Made by a program: the position numbers and the translations under genes. Under the pieces are notes generated by a model that was given only the letters and a program-made list of their open reading frames with translations, was not told the DNA's origin and ran no database searches. A stretch of DNA of 64,000 bases from Timema cristinae. Lineage: Eukaryota; Arthropoda; Insecta; Phasmatodea; Timematidae. The stretch covers positions 49,267,118 through 49,331,117 of the forward strand of contig JBCFYV010009882.1 of assembly GCA_039000515.1 (NCBI GenBank), in the 5' to 3' direction. This document shows, piece after piece, positions 11,967 through 23,760 of the stretch. The stretch's first letter is position 1, and each line of letters opens with the position of its first letter.

Positions 11967-12117
11967 GGTAGATTCTACACTAGCGGTTAAAACGCGGTGG
12001 TTTTGCCGCTAGCTTAGGCCCCCAAAATCTTAAATCTAAACCTGACTGTCAAAACGGGACTGTTAAACAGCTATCAAAACGCTATCAAAACGTTATTGAT
12101 TCTACACTAGTGGTTTA
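11967..12117. repeat. Terminal-repeat-like motifs next to the Harbinger fragment
   Basis: GATTCTACACTAGCGGTTAA at about 11969 recurs as GATTCTACACTAGTGGTTTA at about 12099. The first copy forms an inverted repeat with GGTTTTGCCGCTAG at about 11999-12013. Between them lie short direct repeats (GCTATCAAAACG). These could be transposon termini, perhaps of the adjacent Harbinger remnant. Confidence 0.45.
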
Positions 12118-12127
12118 AGTCCCACGT

Positions 12128-12508
12128 TTGTTGTTTCCCCTTGTGCAGAATGGTTTAAAAATGGACATTGTTCATGCCGGCTGTATTGCGGGACTTATTT
12201 TGTTTGAAGGAAACTCGCAAAAAAAAAAAACTCTTCAAATGAGACGTGGAGGGACTCACCCCACATTATCGAACCTTCTCTCAACAGGACAGTTTCATAT
12301 TATGTTTATGAATAACAGAATGTACCCAGATAAGTTATTTTTGTACTATAGAATGCCTGTGATTTCATTTGATGAACTACTTGGCTTAGTGAGAGAAAAT
12401 ACTGCAAAACGTGATACCATCTTGAGGATGAGTACTATTCCCGCTGAAAGACTTGTGACATTGAGGCACAACTGCACAATTGAATTCGTACAAACTACTA
12501 TAAATTAA
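12128..12508 (+). pseudogene. PIF/Harbinger-type transposase fragment (HARBI1-like N-terminal part)
   Basis: A 126-codon open frame. Residues about 91-120 (FLYYRMPVISFDELLGLVR, then KRDTILRMSTIPAERLVTLR) match the conserved N-terminal region of HARBI1-like nucleases. From memory that region reads RMS-x-ESF-x-LL..I..KDT..R..I-x-PEERL..TLR. The frame stops soon after and the catalytic DDE part is absent, so the copy is dead. An A-run (12219-12229) interrupts the N-terminal third and may hide a frameshift. The first codons are not a credible native start. Confidence 0.6.
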
Positions 12509-13508
12509 TGCCTAATGTTATATGTTAGTGTCAAATATTATTAAAAAATTATCTTATATTATAAAAAGGACAATTACTCTTGAATCAGAATATGATATGT
12601 AAAAGTAGACAAAATTTACTAGTAATTCCTTTTTTAGCTTTGCGCAATCGTGGACACTAATTTTATAATCTGTTAACCCCTATATCATTTTGATAACATG
12701 ATATCAGAATTTCTCACTAATAGTATGAAAATTTAAGTGTTTGTAGTCACAGTTTTAATGCTACATACAAACAACTTGTCTAAAAAATGTCACCTGGACA
12801 CGTCTTTCATCTGTAATTCTACACAAGAAACTGGGTTAAGATAATATGTGTCATAGAATTTAAATACGCTCATAGCAACTATCTATTAATAAAGTAGCAT
12901 TTTCCCGTGGCTTAGTTCTCAATAAACAATATTTCAACACATTCGACAACTTCAAATGTTAGAAAAGAATGAAACTTCAAGAGCAGTGTTTTATATGCGT
13001 ACGAAGATTCAAGACGAAACAAAGACTCAACACTATCCCCCCCTTCCCCTTACATCACAGCTCATATCACGTGCCATTTATGTACCCGTAATATCGGCCA
13101 CGAGAGTTTACTGTGTACACCCGGTTTTTTCGACACTACTTCACTCGCTTTATAGCTTACAATGGTTCTGTGAAAAATAAATAGTACAACAGAAGAAGTC
13201 CCGTCTCGATCCATTGAATACTTTTTGAGTTTACTGCAAACAAAAAAGAATATAATAATGGACAGACAGACAAACCTTCTGAAAATAGATTATTTGGTAT
13301 TTTTATCGATAATACTACCCTGAAGGAAAGTAATGCATCAAAAGAATTCGAATTAGCAGAAAACTTAGCTGGTGTATTAGTCCATCACACGGGAAATCTA
13401 TAGAGTAGAATTTTCTTTTTATAATATTTGTAATTTATCAGCGGGTAAAGTAACCAAATTTTAACACTATGTATTAATTTTAATTCTCTATTGTTTTTAA
13501 TCAATTAG

Positions 13509-13801
13509 TGTATCCTGGTGGTCTAGGGGTAAGGTGTCAAACTTCTGTGCTGTGAGTCCGGGGATCAATCCTCGGTCCCGGCACAGATTTATCTGATTGC
13601 CAAACCCTTCCTTCACCTCTGACAAGACATCTTGTGAATGTGGGGAATGCCAGGCCTCCACTGTGGTTCGGATTCCACGTTAAACTGTAACTCCTCCATT
13701 TCATCTCCCAATCACCCTACTAATTATACATTAGCGTAAGTGCGTATAGCCTGAACGGATAGTAAGACGCGATGATAATAATAATAATAATAATAATAAT
13801 T
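13509..13801 (+). mobile_element. SINE family A
   Basis: Head CCTGGTGGTCTAGGGGTAAG, box-B-like GGGGATCAATCCTC, complete body (GGGAATGCCAGGCCTCCAC), tail GAACGGATAGTAAGACGCG and (ATA)n. Confidence 0.85.
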
Positions 13802-15566
13802 CATTAATTTATAAAACATGACACGTAGGGTGACTAAAACACAATATCAAAATACAGTTTTCAGTCGACGGGTTGCAGAAATCTGTACTTTTTCAAAAAT
13901 ACCTTTCATTACAATGCTTGCATTCAGACCGAAAGTGGCCACTCTAATAATTTCTTATAATGTTAAGCAGCTCCACATTATTGGAGTACAAAAATGATTA
14001 TAACTACAGAACAAGGCAATTGTTATTGTGTCTCCTGTCCACCACTGAGTTGGATCCTACGTGTTACGGTACATATATAAGTTTTAGACGTATGAGAATC
14101 ACCGGCAGTGTAGTTGCCAGCCGCGAGTTGTAGTGGGTGTGTTTAATAACTAAAAATGTCCGATTTAACGCGTCCATTGATGGATTTCACCTTAAATTTT
14201 GATGTCTGATTCAATGGGCACGAGACAACCCTTGGCAGATCCATAATAAAAGCAACGATACCTTAAAATCATGGGTTAAAGAACTATGTCCATGTTTCAT
14301 TAATGGTTACATACATAAACTATTTGAACTGCGTTGTGTCTAGAGAACTACTTATATCAAAAGATTGATCCTAATAGAACGCAGTTATCAGCAACAATGC
14401 AAGCGAGGGGCATGTAGGGAACCCCCACAATAATTAAGAGCTAGCGACGATTCTTGAAGTTTTTTCCCTCCATACAAACAAAACACCATCAGAACGAGTG
14501 GAGTATCTACTATGCTACTAATGTAACATGTTAAAACACACACTCGATCAATGTGTTTGCATTTTACAAGCAGCACTTTGGGAAAAAAGGAATATATATA
14601 TATATGTTTTTACCTACAAATACCCCTCGCGGCTTAAGGAGATATTTGTTCCAAACATTTAGTATAATCATCTTAATTTATAGCATTCTCATATAAGGGC
14701 TTATGTGCAGTAAAATTTACTGTACATTACAGTCATATTTATTACAGCTCTGTTGGTAATTCATCTTTCATCAAATTTGTAAAGTTTTACAAACTAAATC
14801 TTCAGTTTTTTATTTTTGAATTTTCTATTGATTATTTTTGCCCTAAAAAAAGTTGTTTCTTAAGAGATAGTGAATTTCATTGAAAATCAATCATCTTCAC
14901 TTACTCCCATAGATTTTTCAACCTACTAAGGCAAAGAAAATTTTAAAACCGTTTTGCCCAGTTTTATTTAATATTTTTAAAGGTAAAGAATCTCTTAAAA
15001 GTCAGAACAAGTAGCTTTCTTGCCCAGATGATGATTTAAATAGGGCACCCTTGCTTGGCTTGTCGTGTGGTTGTACAAGGGTGGAGTTACTGCCATGCTA
15101 CCTTCACAGCTGACAGATGGCCTACAAGAGCACTACCATTGTCTCATTCCCTTCAACACAACTCAACAAGCAAACAAAATAACATTATCTCCAAGAGCAG
15201 AGTTAACGGACCACCTATGTACTCTATAAGCCCTTCCAGTGGTATTCAACGTGGGGCACGCAAATATATCACAGGGGATACATACAATTTAAGAAACATA
15301 TAGGCCTACGAATATATTTCTAATTTAATATATTATTTTGAATCCAATTTATTTTAGAATATATACATAACATGCATTATACACCAACGATTTTGTGGGT
15401 ACAAAGTTGAAAATTAATTATATCTAGGGGTATTCAAACAAAAAAGATTGACTAACACTGGTCTAGACTATAGAAGTTTATTGCTATTCTATGGTAGTAT
15501 TAGATCAAAGACCGATTACAAATATTTTTTTTGGACACATTCACTAAATTTAACTTTTTTTTTGTC

Positions 15567-15700
15567 ACCTCGACGCACTACTAGTTCAGGTTATACGCAT
15601 ATCAGGAATTACTCTAATAGTATAATATGCTTAGGAGGAGGAAGGTTGGATTTAGAGGAATCGTACCTAAATTTGTGTGTAGAGATTGTGAAAACACCGT
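15567..15700 (-). mobile_element. SINE tail fragment (family B/C)
   Basis: CGACGCACTACTAGTTCAGG..TTATACGCAT is a diverged shared tail, followed by AGGAAGGTTGGATTTAGAGG from the body. The head is missing. Confidence 0.5.
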
Positions 15701-15797
15701 TTTATATTTAAAAAAACTCGATGCACCCAACTTATATACTAACCCCGAACTTTCCATCATTGTTAGTCCAGTTTAGGGGGAGAGTTATGACCTAAAC

Positions 15798-16123
15798 TAC
15801 GGGTCAGCAACTTTTTTGATATTATGGGCCATATTCGGTTGAAAAAAATTCGGTGGGCCTATTTAAAAAAAAAGTTGGGTAAATAATTTTTTTTAAATGC
15901 ATAATAATTAGATAAGTATATTTTTATTGCTAAGTTAATTTAAATTAGTTGATAAAACACGGGGAATTGTGGCCGCCTCAGCATTGACAGTACCGTAATT
16001 ACAATGATTTGCAAACTGTGTTTTGATATTCATTAATATGTTTGTTCGTTACTTGTTTTCGGGCCAGAAAATATCAGAAGGCGGGCTTGATACGGCCCTT
16101 AGACCATAGGTTGATTACCGCTG
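15798..16123. mobile_element. hAT-like short non-autonomous element
   Basis: The left end TACGGGTCAGCAACTTTTTT and the right end reversed (CAGCGGTAATCAACCTATGG) are imperfect inverted repeats of the hAT type. The flanks CCTAAACT and CCTTAGACT look like a decayed target duplication. Inner sequence near both ends has the GGGCC..AAATTCGGTGGGCC type of subterminal repeat. Confidence 0.6.
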
Positions 16124-16483
16124 CCTTAGACTAATCGACCACCAAAGGTGGTATCTATGTAATTATTATTAATTTCATTTGATCGTGATTGATAATATAT
16201 GTAAATATGACATAGATATACATATTATTTAATGTATACATATTCGAAAGCAAATTTATTAGTTTTTGCGCCTGATACATCCAGTTTTTGGCCACCCCAC
16301 TATATATAGAACGTTGGGGCATGGGGCAATTATTCAAAGTGTCAAATAGAGGAGGAATGGTTTGACGCTAAGAGAGTCCTTCCAGATTTATATTGCATTA
16401 ATTCATCAGTTAGCTACTGACGAACTAGATCATTTTCTTTTATATAACTCCTTAGCTGGAGTAGTGTGTATAATAAAACTTTA

Positions 16484-16748
16484 ATGGTGACTTCTGTGCT
16501 GGGGGTCCGAGTCTCAATTCTCTGTCCCAGCACAGATTTATCTGATTGCCAAACTCTTACTTCACCTTTGACAAGACGTGTATTAATCACAACTTGTGAA
16601 TGTGTGGAATACCAGGCCTCCCCTGTGGTTCGGATACCACGTTAAACTGTAGGTCCTCCATTTCTTCTCACTATCACCCTAACATTAGGCATTAGCGTTA
16701 GGTGCGTATAGCCCAAACGGGTAGTAAGACGCAGTGCTAATAATAATT
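16484..16748 (+). mobile_element. SINE family A, long subfamily, head deleted
   Basis: The first bases GGTGAC run directly into TTCTGTGCTGGGGGTCCGAG, so the VTCTAGGGG part of the head is lost. The body has the TGTATTAATCACAACTTGTG extra block also seen at 10918. The tail GTAGTAAGACGCAG is present. Confidence 0.8.
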
Positions 16749-16861
16749 TACATAATAATTATTATTATTATACATCTATATTTGAAGTATCCAAAATGGG
16801 AGTTAAAAACAGACTACTTAGAGAAGATTCCTTGGTTGCTGATCAGCAAGCAGTGTTATCT

Positions 16862-17112
16862 TTTTGTGTAAACACCGCGTCTTACTACCCATCCGTATTA
16901 TACACTTATGTACTTATTACGCTAATGGTATTAGGTAATAGGAAGGCAATCTTTAGAGGAAGTGCATCCGAGTTGGCGTGGAGGGAGAGTGGAAAACCAT
17001 TTTATAAAAAACCACCCTCAATACACCCGACCAAGATTCAAACCTCAATCACCCCGTCATCAGCAGTCTACTCTACTGCGTTAGTAGTGCTCTAGACCAT
17101 GTGACCACCGAT
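16862..17112 (-). mobile_element. SINE family C
   Basis: The plus-strand view starts with the shared tail reversed (CACCGCGTCTTACTACCCAT), then body GAGGGAGAGTGGAAAACCAT. The head reversed is CATCAGCAGTCTACTCTACT and GACCATGTGACCACCGATG. Confidence 0.75.
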
Positions 17113-17267
17113 GTTGGTTAGAGAGGCCAACTGTTATGGTGTGATTAATATGGCTTGTATATTATATTCATTTAAATGATTACGTCTTTTTTATCATCTG
17201 GCCCACACAAATTATAACAAAGTTAGTGAAGTAATTATGTGGAGGCTAGAGACTAATATAAATATAT

Positions 17268-17372
17268 ATACTTTTACATGGTGGAAGAAAGGGAAACCAT
17301 TTAGGAAAACTACCCTCAGTACAATTATCTGGAATTTGAGACCCCGTCCTCCCGTAATACTGTATTTAATAT
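17268..17372 (-). mobile_element. SINE family C fragment
   Basis: Only the middle is present: GGGAAACCATTTAGGAAAAC..TACCCTCAGTACA and a box-B-like remnant followed by CCCCGTCCTCCCG. Confidence 0.5.
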
Positions 17373-17569
17373 CATCATTCTATAGAAGTCATTAGCACTT
17401 GGGAGCACAGTTTGTGGTAAGCTACGAATAACTCGTACCCACCAGCTATCGCACCACGGGGAGATAAAAATTCAATTCTGTCAAGACTCGTATCAAAGTA
17501 TGACACAGGAGCCTAGAGAACACACCTGACCTATCAAGAACATTAGTGAGGCCTGGGATCTCTAATAAA

Positions 17570-17592
17570 GGTGTGTGTGTGTGTGTGTATAT
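17570..17592. repeat. (GT)n microsatellite
   Basis: A short GT run beginning at 17572. Confidence 0.8.
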
Positions 17593-17704
17593 AGTTGTCA
17601 GATTTCCCAGACCGGGATATTATTGTTAATAGGCTGGGCATTCGTGTTCTGGCACTAGTTCGGTGATCCAGTTTATTCGATTAATTATATACGTTATAGA
17701 CATT

Positions 17705-18005
17705 ATGAATTAAAAATTGTTAGTAATGTTTTAGTAAAGAGGTCCCGGGTTTGATCCCTGGTGCTTTCAATGTTTATCTGTAAAGAAGTGGGCCTGGAAT
17801 AGGGTCAAGCTCAGCTTCGTGAGGACAACTGAGGAGCTACTTGAATAAAGAAGTAGGATCTCCGGTTTAGAAAACCTAGATTAACAGCCGGAGGGTTTGT
17901 TATGCTGACTCTATGACACCCTCTATCCGCAAATGTTGGAACCATCATCACTAACGGTGGCGGCCACTCGGTCGGTATAGCTCACTTGTGGGCTCACACC
18001 ATGGA
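17705..18005 (+). mobile_element. SINE family D (tRNA-like head, distinct body)
   Basis: The box-B-like GTCCCGGGTTTGATCCCTGG is followed by a body containing GTGAGGACAACTGAGGAGCT, ACTTGAATAA and ACAGCCGGAGGGTTTGTT. It then reads TGACACCCTCTATCCGCAAA and TGGCGGCCACTCGGTCGGTA. The same order recurs on the minus strand at 60850-61170. This family does not have the family A-C tail. Confidence 0.65.
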
Positions 18006-18127
18006 GTTATATTTGATTTGGAAACAAAAAGTTACTCGTAAATAGAATTTAGGTTAAGACTGAGAATAGAATGTGATAAATGGTTTACAAAAACACCCGA
18101 GACGTAAGCATGTGTTTGAAAAAAACA

Positions 18128-18665
18128 CACGAGCTTTTGGTGAATGTCAACGTTTCATGATCCCCTGAACCCAAAAAAGGGTTTTTCGCGATGCCTACTG
18201 TCTGTTTGTCTGTTTGCCTTTAAGTATGTTTCTTTGCATAGAGCTGAAATCATTTTACTGATATAGCTAAGACTTGGTGTCCAGGGTTTTTATAAGGTTC
18301 CCAAATGAGTTTTCGAAATTAGCTATCTAAACCTAGATATATAGATAGTTTACTTATCGATGAAAAGAAAATACATCGATTTTCTTGCAGATGTCTTTAA
18401 CGATTTTGATTAAAATTCGTTTCTAGGCACTGTTTAATGTTAAGAACAAAAAAATGCATCTAATTTTTTAGAGAAAATAAATTAGAGGGTACTTTAAAAG
18501 TTCAATATTTCCAATTTTGATCATATTTCTGCTACTCTTTGAAATACAAAATAACTTATCATGGTGAAGATGTAGAACTATTTAAAATAATAAAACCTTT
18601 ATTTTAAATATATTTACATAAAACCAATAATTTATGAGATATAGGCAGGTATATTTTTTAAATAG
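18128..18665 (-). mobile_element. Partial third copy of the ACTTTCTCGCTAT element
   Basis: The inner section matches the copies at 28380 and 48435: CGTTTCATGATCCCCTGAAC, AGCTAAGACTTGGTGTC, ACGATTTTGATTAAAATTCG and TTAGAGGGTACTTTAAAAG. The order is the same as in the 48435 copy. Both terminal repeats are missing. Confidence 0.65.
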
Positions 18666-18944
18666 ATGTCTGTGAAATGTGGAGTTAATTGATTGGTGGA
18701 CAGATATGTTCTTTTTTTTCGATTTTTCTGTAACAGTGTTTATTATTTCATTTATGATCTTTGGCGAATTGTGATGCTATTTTTTCCATTATGTTTCTGC
18801 AATGATGTATAATCTTTAGTTTCACATATCTTACGACTTTTAAGTAAAAGTCTCAAATTTTAAATCAGGGAGCGAGAATGTCTTTGTGGTGCACCTTGCC
18901 ATTTATTTTTACCATAATATTTATAGTGGGGATTTTTTCAAATG

Positions 18945-19107
18945 TTGTGAATGTGGGGAATGCCAGGCCTCCACCGTGGTTCGGATTCCACGTTAAACTG
19001 TAGGTCCTCCATTTCATCTCACAATCACCCTACCATCACACATTAGCGTAAGTGCGTATAGCCCAAACGGGTAGTAAGACGCGATGATAATAATAATAAT
19101 AATAATT
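18945..19107 (+). mobile_element. SINE family A, 5'-truncated
   Basis: Starts abruptly at TTGTGAATGTGGGGAATGCC and runs intact to GGGTAGTAAGACGCGATG and (ATA)n. This is the truncation expected of incomplete target-primed reverse transcription. Confidence 0.85.
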
Positions 19108-19227
19108 TTTCAAATGAAAATCCTTAATCTTTAAAAAAATATATTATATAGGGTAGGTTCTATAGTTGATAATTAGTATTCCTTGGAGCGAGGGCTATGT
19201 CTATCAACGAATAGGACACGAGAGTCG

Positions 19228-19625
19228 TGAAGTTGGGGATGCAAGGAATGCGAGAAATGACCAGTGTTTTTGCGCAGTTTTTAGAGACAAACTTTTTTTT
19301 GCTAGAATAAAATATTGCTTGAACACAAAATGAGAATGTAATCTTCTTAAAATGGTGATATAAATGCTTGAATATCTTTCATGAGCATAGCAGCATTAGA
19401 TGAAAAAAAAATTAAATGAAAATAAAAAGTTGTCATTAAATTTCCAAAACAACCTTGACAAACATTCAACAAATGTTGAGGTTACTATGTGAAGATAATT
19501 TATTTTTATGTCTCTACTGAAAAAATATTAGATTTACTCGTATTCAAAGCAAAGAAATGATTTGATACAAAAACTGCAAAAACCCTGACATTTTCTCACG
19601 TCCCCTACATCTCCACTTTAATAAA
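19228..19625. mobile_element. Foldback MITE, second copy
   Basis: The ends AAGTTGGGGATGCAAGGAAT and reversed right AAGTGGAGATGTAGGGGACG are inverted repeats. Inner motifs are shared with 11413 and 20796 (AAAACTGCAAAAAC, CATTCAACAAATGTTGAGG). The arms are much more diverged than in the 11413 copy. Confidence 0.65.
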
Positions 19626-20245
19626 TGGACAAGTGGGTTACGACCCACCCCCACCCCCCAGTAATTTTCAACACAAATTAAATTTGAGAAAAGCCTGTTC
19701 TCTCAGTTGGGATGTAGAGTGAGATAATTTCCCACTTAAGAAAGTTGAAGAAGGTAAATTTTAATGAAATGACTTATCATTTGCCTAAATATTGGACAGC
19801 TAAGACCTGTGAGGAAATATTGATGCCTTGCGCACACAGTCACAGTTTGAGCCAAACATGCTTGTCGTGCAGTTAGCTCTGGCGTATTATTGTTTGTTGG
19901 TGGGGACTCGGAACCTTTCACCCACTAAATATATATTCAAATCACTGACCAGAATTTGAATCACAAACACTCAAAGGTGAAATACAAATATTATTGGAAA
20001 ATAATGGTTCTCCATTGTTATTTTGTTAGGGTTTTTTCATTGCATATTTCTAACCTTTTAGACTATATATATATGTACTTTCAAGTTCCTAATGCCATAG
20101 AGTAAATAAGTATATAATATGCAATGCAATATATATCTCATATATTTAGGTATATTTATATATAGATGCTATATAGAGGTATTTTTATATGCTATGTATG
20201 TACATATGTATTATAATATGCTCTATATATTTGTGTAATACCTAC

Positions 20246-20460
20246 AACAGTGGTCGCATGGCCTAACGCGTCACTCTCGTGTTAGACTGGATTGCTAGTG
20301 ACAGGAATATTGGGGTGTCGAATCCTGGATGGATGTAATGAGGATGTTTTTCATCCTATTGTTTCTCACTCTCCCTCCATTAATATTAGTCTACAATTTT
20401 TCTGAAATTCTACCCTTCTACACTCTATTTCATCAGCTTAATTCATGTATACGTATAAAA
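20246..20460 (+). mobile_element. SINE family C, diverged
   Basis: Head CAGTGGTCGCATGGCCTAAC..TCACTCTCGTGTTAGACTGG, then TGTCGAATCCTGGATGGATG and TTTCTCACTCTCCCTCCATT. The tail is degraded. Confidence 0.65.
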
Positions 20461-20507
20461 AATCAAATGGGTACTAGCACATGGGGAAAATTTATTTAGC
20501 TCTGATA

Positions 20508-20695
20508 ATGTCGTATGGATGAGGAAGGTAGAGTTTTGAGGAAATTTACTCACACTTTCATGAAGTGAGATTATAAAATCATTTACGAAAGAAACACCCC
20601 TAGTATACCCGATTGGAAATCATACCTTGACCTTCACGTTACCAACTAAACAGAATATGAACTTGTTATTTAAACCGTGTGCCCACTGACGTAGG
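20508..20695 (-). mobile_element. SINE family C, diverged copy in opposite orientation
   Basis: GATGAGGAAGGTAGAGTTTT and CACCCCTAGTATACCCGATT match the family C body read from the other strand. The head end is AAACCGTGTGCCCACTGACG. Confidence 0.55.
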
Positions 20696-20795
20696 TCTCT
20701 CCTGAGTTAAATTATGAATCCATATCGGTTTATTAGGTTTATATTGTGAGTTAGCTGCAGTGTTGATAGTCTGTTTCTCTTTCTCTCACTTCATG

Positions 20796-21188
20796 TTAAA
20801 GTTGAGGATGTAATGGATGCAAGAAAAGGTCAGTGCTTTTGAACTTCTTAGAGCAAAACTTTTTTTTTGTCAAAAGAAATCAAATAATGCTTTATAAACA
20901 TATAGAGTTTAATTTTGTTTACATGGTGACCTCAACATTTTTTGATTATCTGTCAAGGCTGTCCTGAAGTTTAATGGCAACTTTTTCTCTTCATTTAAAA
21001 AGTTCATCATCTAATGCTGCTATGCCCACGATAGATAGTGTACAACTGTTGATATCAACGCGTGATTAAAATTAAACTGTATGTTTCTAATGAAGTAATA
21101 TTTGATTTATTTTGGTGGATGAAAAGTGTTGTTATAAAAACTGCAAAAACAATGGCCTCTTCTCGCGTTCCCTACATCCCCATCTTAA
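20796..21188. mobile_element. Foldback MITE, third copy
   Basis: Left end TTAAAGTTGAGGATGTAATG; right end reversed TTAAGATGGGGATGTAGGGA. TTAA is at both edges (20796-20799 and 21185-21188). The inner GATTTATTTTGGTGGATGAA and TAAAAACTGCAAAAACAATG are shared with the other two copies. Confidence 0.72.
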
Positions 21189-21494
21189 CAATATATCTTC
21201 TACCCATCTGCATGCACACGAGTGATATAATCGGAATATCTTCAACTATTGTAATCGGGCTGATTGTGCGCCCAGTGCTCTAACTTTGGAGATCCGAGTC
21301 GATTTGGTTCTAATCGCAGACAGATCCACTGAGATTGATTTTACACTTTATGATTTTCTTGCATTCTACACATTTTCTACGAAGGTGCACTTATGCTTTT
21401 TATTATGAATACCAACACACAGGTTGTCAATCATTTTAATTACAAGAATGTCAGTATGTAGGATACCACGGTTAAGTTAGTTTAAATAAGATGA

Positions 21495-21665
21495 AAAATG
21501 ACACCTGGACACGGGATTTGAACCTATCCATTTTCATGCGATTCCCACGCAGAAACAGCATTAAGTTATGATAGGAATTACCCTAAAAACGGGACGAATA
21601 TTGTATACTGGATAGTTCAGTGGTGGAGCATTGCCGTGTCCTGGTATCATTTCTTAACTATTTAA
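21495..21665. mobile_element. tRNA-like SINE fragments
   Basis: GACACCTGGACACGGGATTT with TGAACC resembles a reversed box B with its flank. CTGGATAGTTCAGTGGTGGA at 21609 resembles a tRNA 5' half. Related short pieces occur at 56165 and 60445. This may be one rearranged family D-like element. Confidence 0.4.
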
Positions 21666-21794
21666 AATTAATCTTTATATTATACAACTAATTCTTTATG
21701 TTTTTTCTAGGAATCTAAAACAGTTTAGAAAACCTACGAAATGATTGATAGAATGTAAATATCTTATTGTCCTTTCCATAGTTTAATAGAAATT

Positions 21795-21797
<3 letters not shown>

Positions 21798-21864
<67 letters not shown>
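21798..21864. repeat. (AT)n microsatellite
   Basis: Uninterrupted AT dinucleotide run of about 66 bases. Confidence 0.95.
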
Positions 21865-21866
<2 letters not shown>

Positions 21867-22893
21867 GTTTATGCCTCAGCAAGTTTGGACCAACTTTAAT
21901 TATGTTTCCAGATACATTTTTCTAACTAAGCTCAGTGATTTACTAAATCCTATCTTGATAAATATTTGTTAGGGATAAATTTCAAAACTCTCTCTAAAGC
22001 AGTTTTTTGAAATATGCTATAGTAATTTTATAATATGCATGCTTAAATTATGTATCTTTTTAATCTTAAATCACACATCCCATGCATCACTATTTGTAGT
22101 TTCAATACTGTATACAACTTAATTACTAATAACTAAACCAGGTAACTCATTCTCTAGCTATAAATCAGGGACTAATTTACAAATACTAGCCTAGCAGACA
22201 AAGAAATCAAAGCAAGCAACTAAAACTAACACATGCTCCTCACCCACAGAGCTCGGATAACAAAAGGCCCGGTAAAAATTAATACATTTTGTCAACAACA
22301 TCCAAAAAATCTACTCAGGTTATTGATCGAAAGATACAAATTCAAATATAGCTGCGAGTACACGTCCATCATACGTATTCAAAAACAGTTATATTTGTTG
22401 TGGGATGGGTAAATAGAAGTCGCCATTCGCATCAACATGACGTGTTTAAAATTAACTGTATGTCCACATTCAGGAACTACTCATTTTAAATTTGTATGTG
22501 TTTAAAAATCAAATAATAATGTAACATTTTTGGAAACGTTAAATTATTTACACCAGTTTAAACAAAACTTTTCAATTAATAAAGTACATGGTTTGCTAAT
22601 ACATAAATAATTGTTTGAATTTAATTAATCAGTAGGAAATTCGATATGTATATTTAGCTTTTATTTGGGTTAATAGTTTTTATTTGTCAAGTCGGAAAAC
22701 GGCTGTTTATAAAGTGGAACTATTTCGGGCTAAAAGTCCAGATTTTTTGCAACTCAGGCCATTAAAATTACTGATACGTGTGATGGACGGTTTTTAAACT
22801 GTCGTAAAATTTACCAATTTCATTTAAGACATTAACTTTCGGCATTTTTTTTTTAACTTGTTATCAAATGTTTAGCGGACTTTTTTTTTTTTA

Positions 22894-23646
<753 letters not shown>

Positions 23647-23760
23647 CTGTTATGGAACTTATAACGGTAGTCATCTGCAGCGACAATATCCAACAGCAGA
23701 ATGTATTTTGCTTTCGAGTCCAAACCGGAAACACGAAACTTCATTTGTGGAAACATTTGC
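23647..23760 (-). CDS. bi: T-box alternative exon, fly Bifid-like version (exon B, 5' member of the pair)
   Basis: A 114-nt internal exon, 1+37x3+2 nt. It reads (R)[19 protein letters not shown] followed by [18 protein letters not shown] and AG. From memory this is nearly the same as the corresponding part of Drosophila Bifid/Omb. It covers the N-terminal part of the T-box fold. The acceptor is TTTATTTTCATTCCAG|G and the donor AACAG|GTACACC. Entry is after base 2 of an Arg codon, and exit leaves AG, which joins T at 10020 to give Ser. It lies 599 nt upstream, in gene order, of a second exon with the same length, phases and domain position. The frame is intact with no stop, so nothing suggests a decayed copy. 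The preceding exon (GTEMVITKSG region) was not found in the window. Confidence 0.93.

Noticed and set aside
14100..14400. Possible decayed transposase near 14.1-14.4 kb
   Set aside because: Fragments such as TTAATGGTTACATACATAAA give no recognisable family in any frame.
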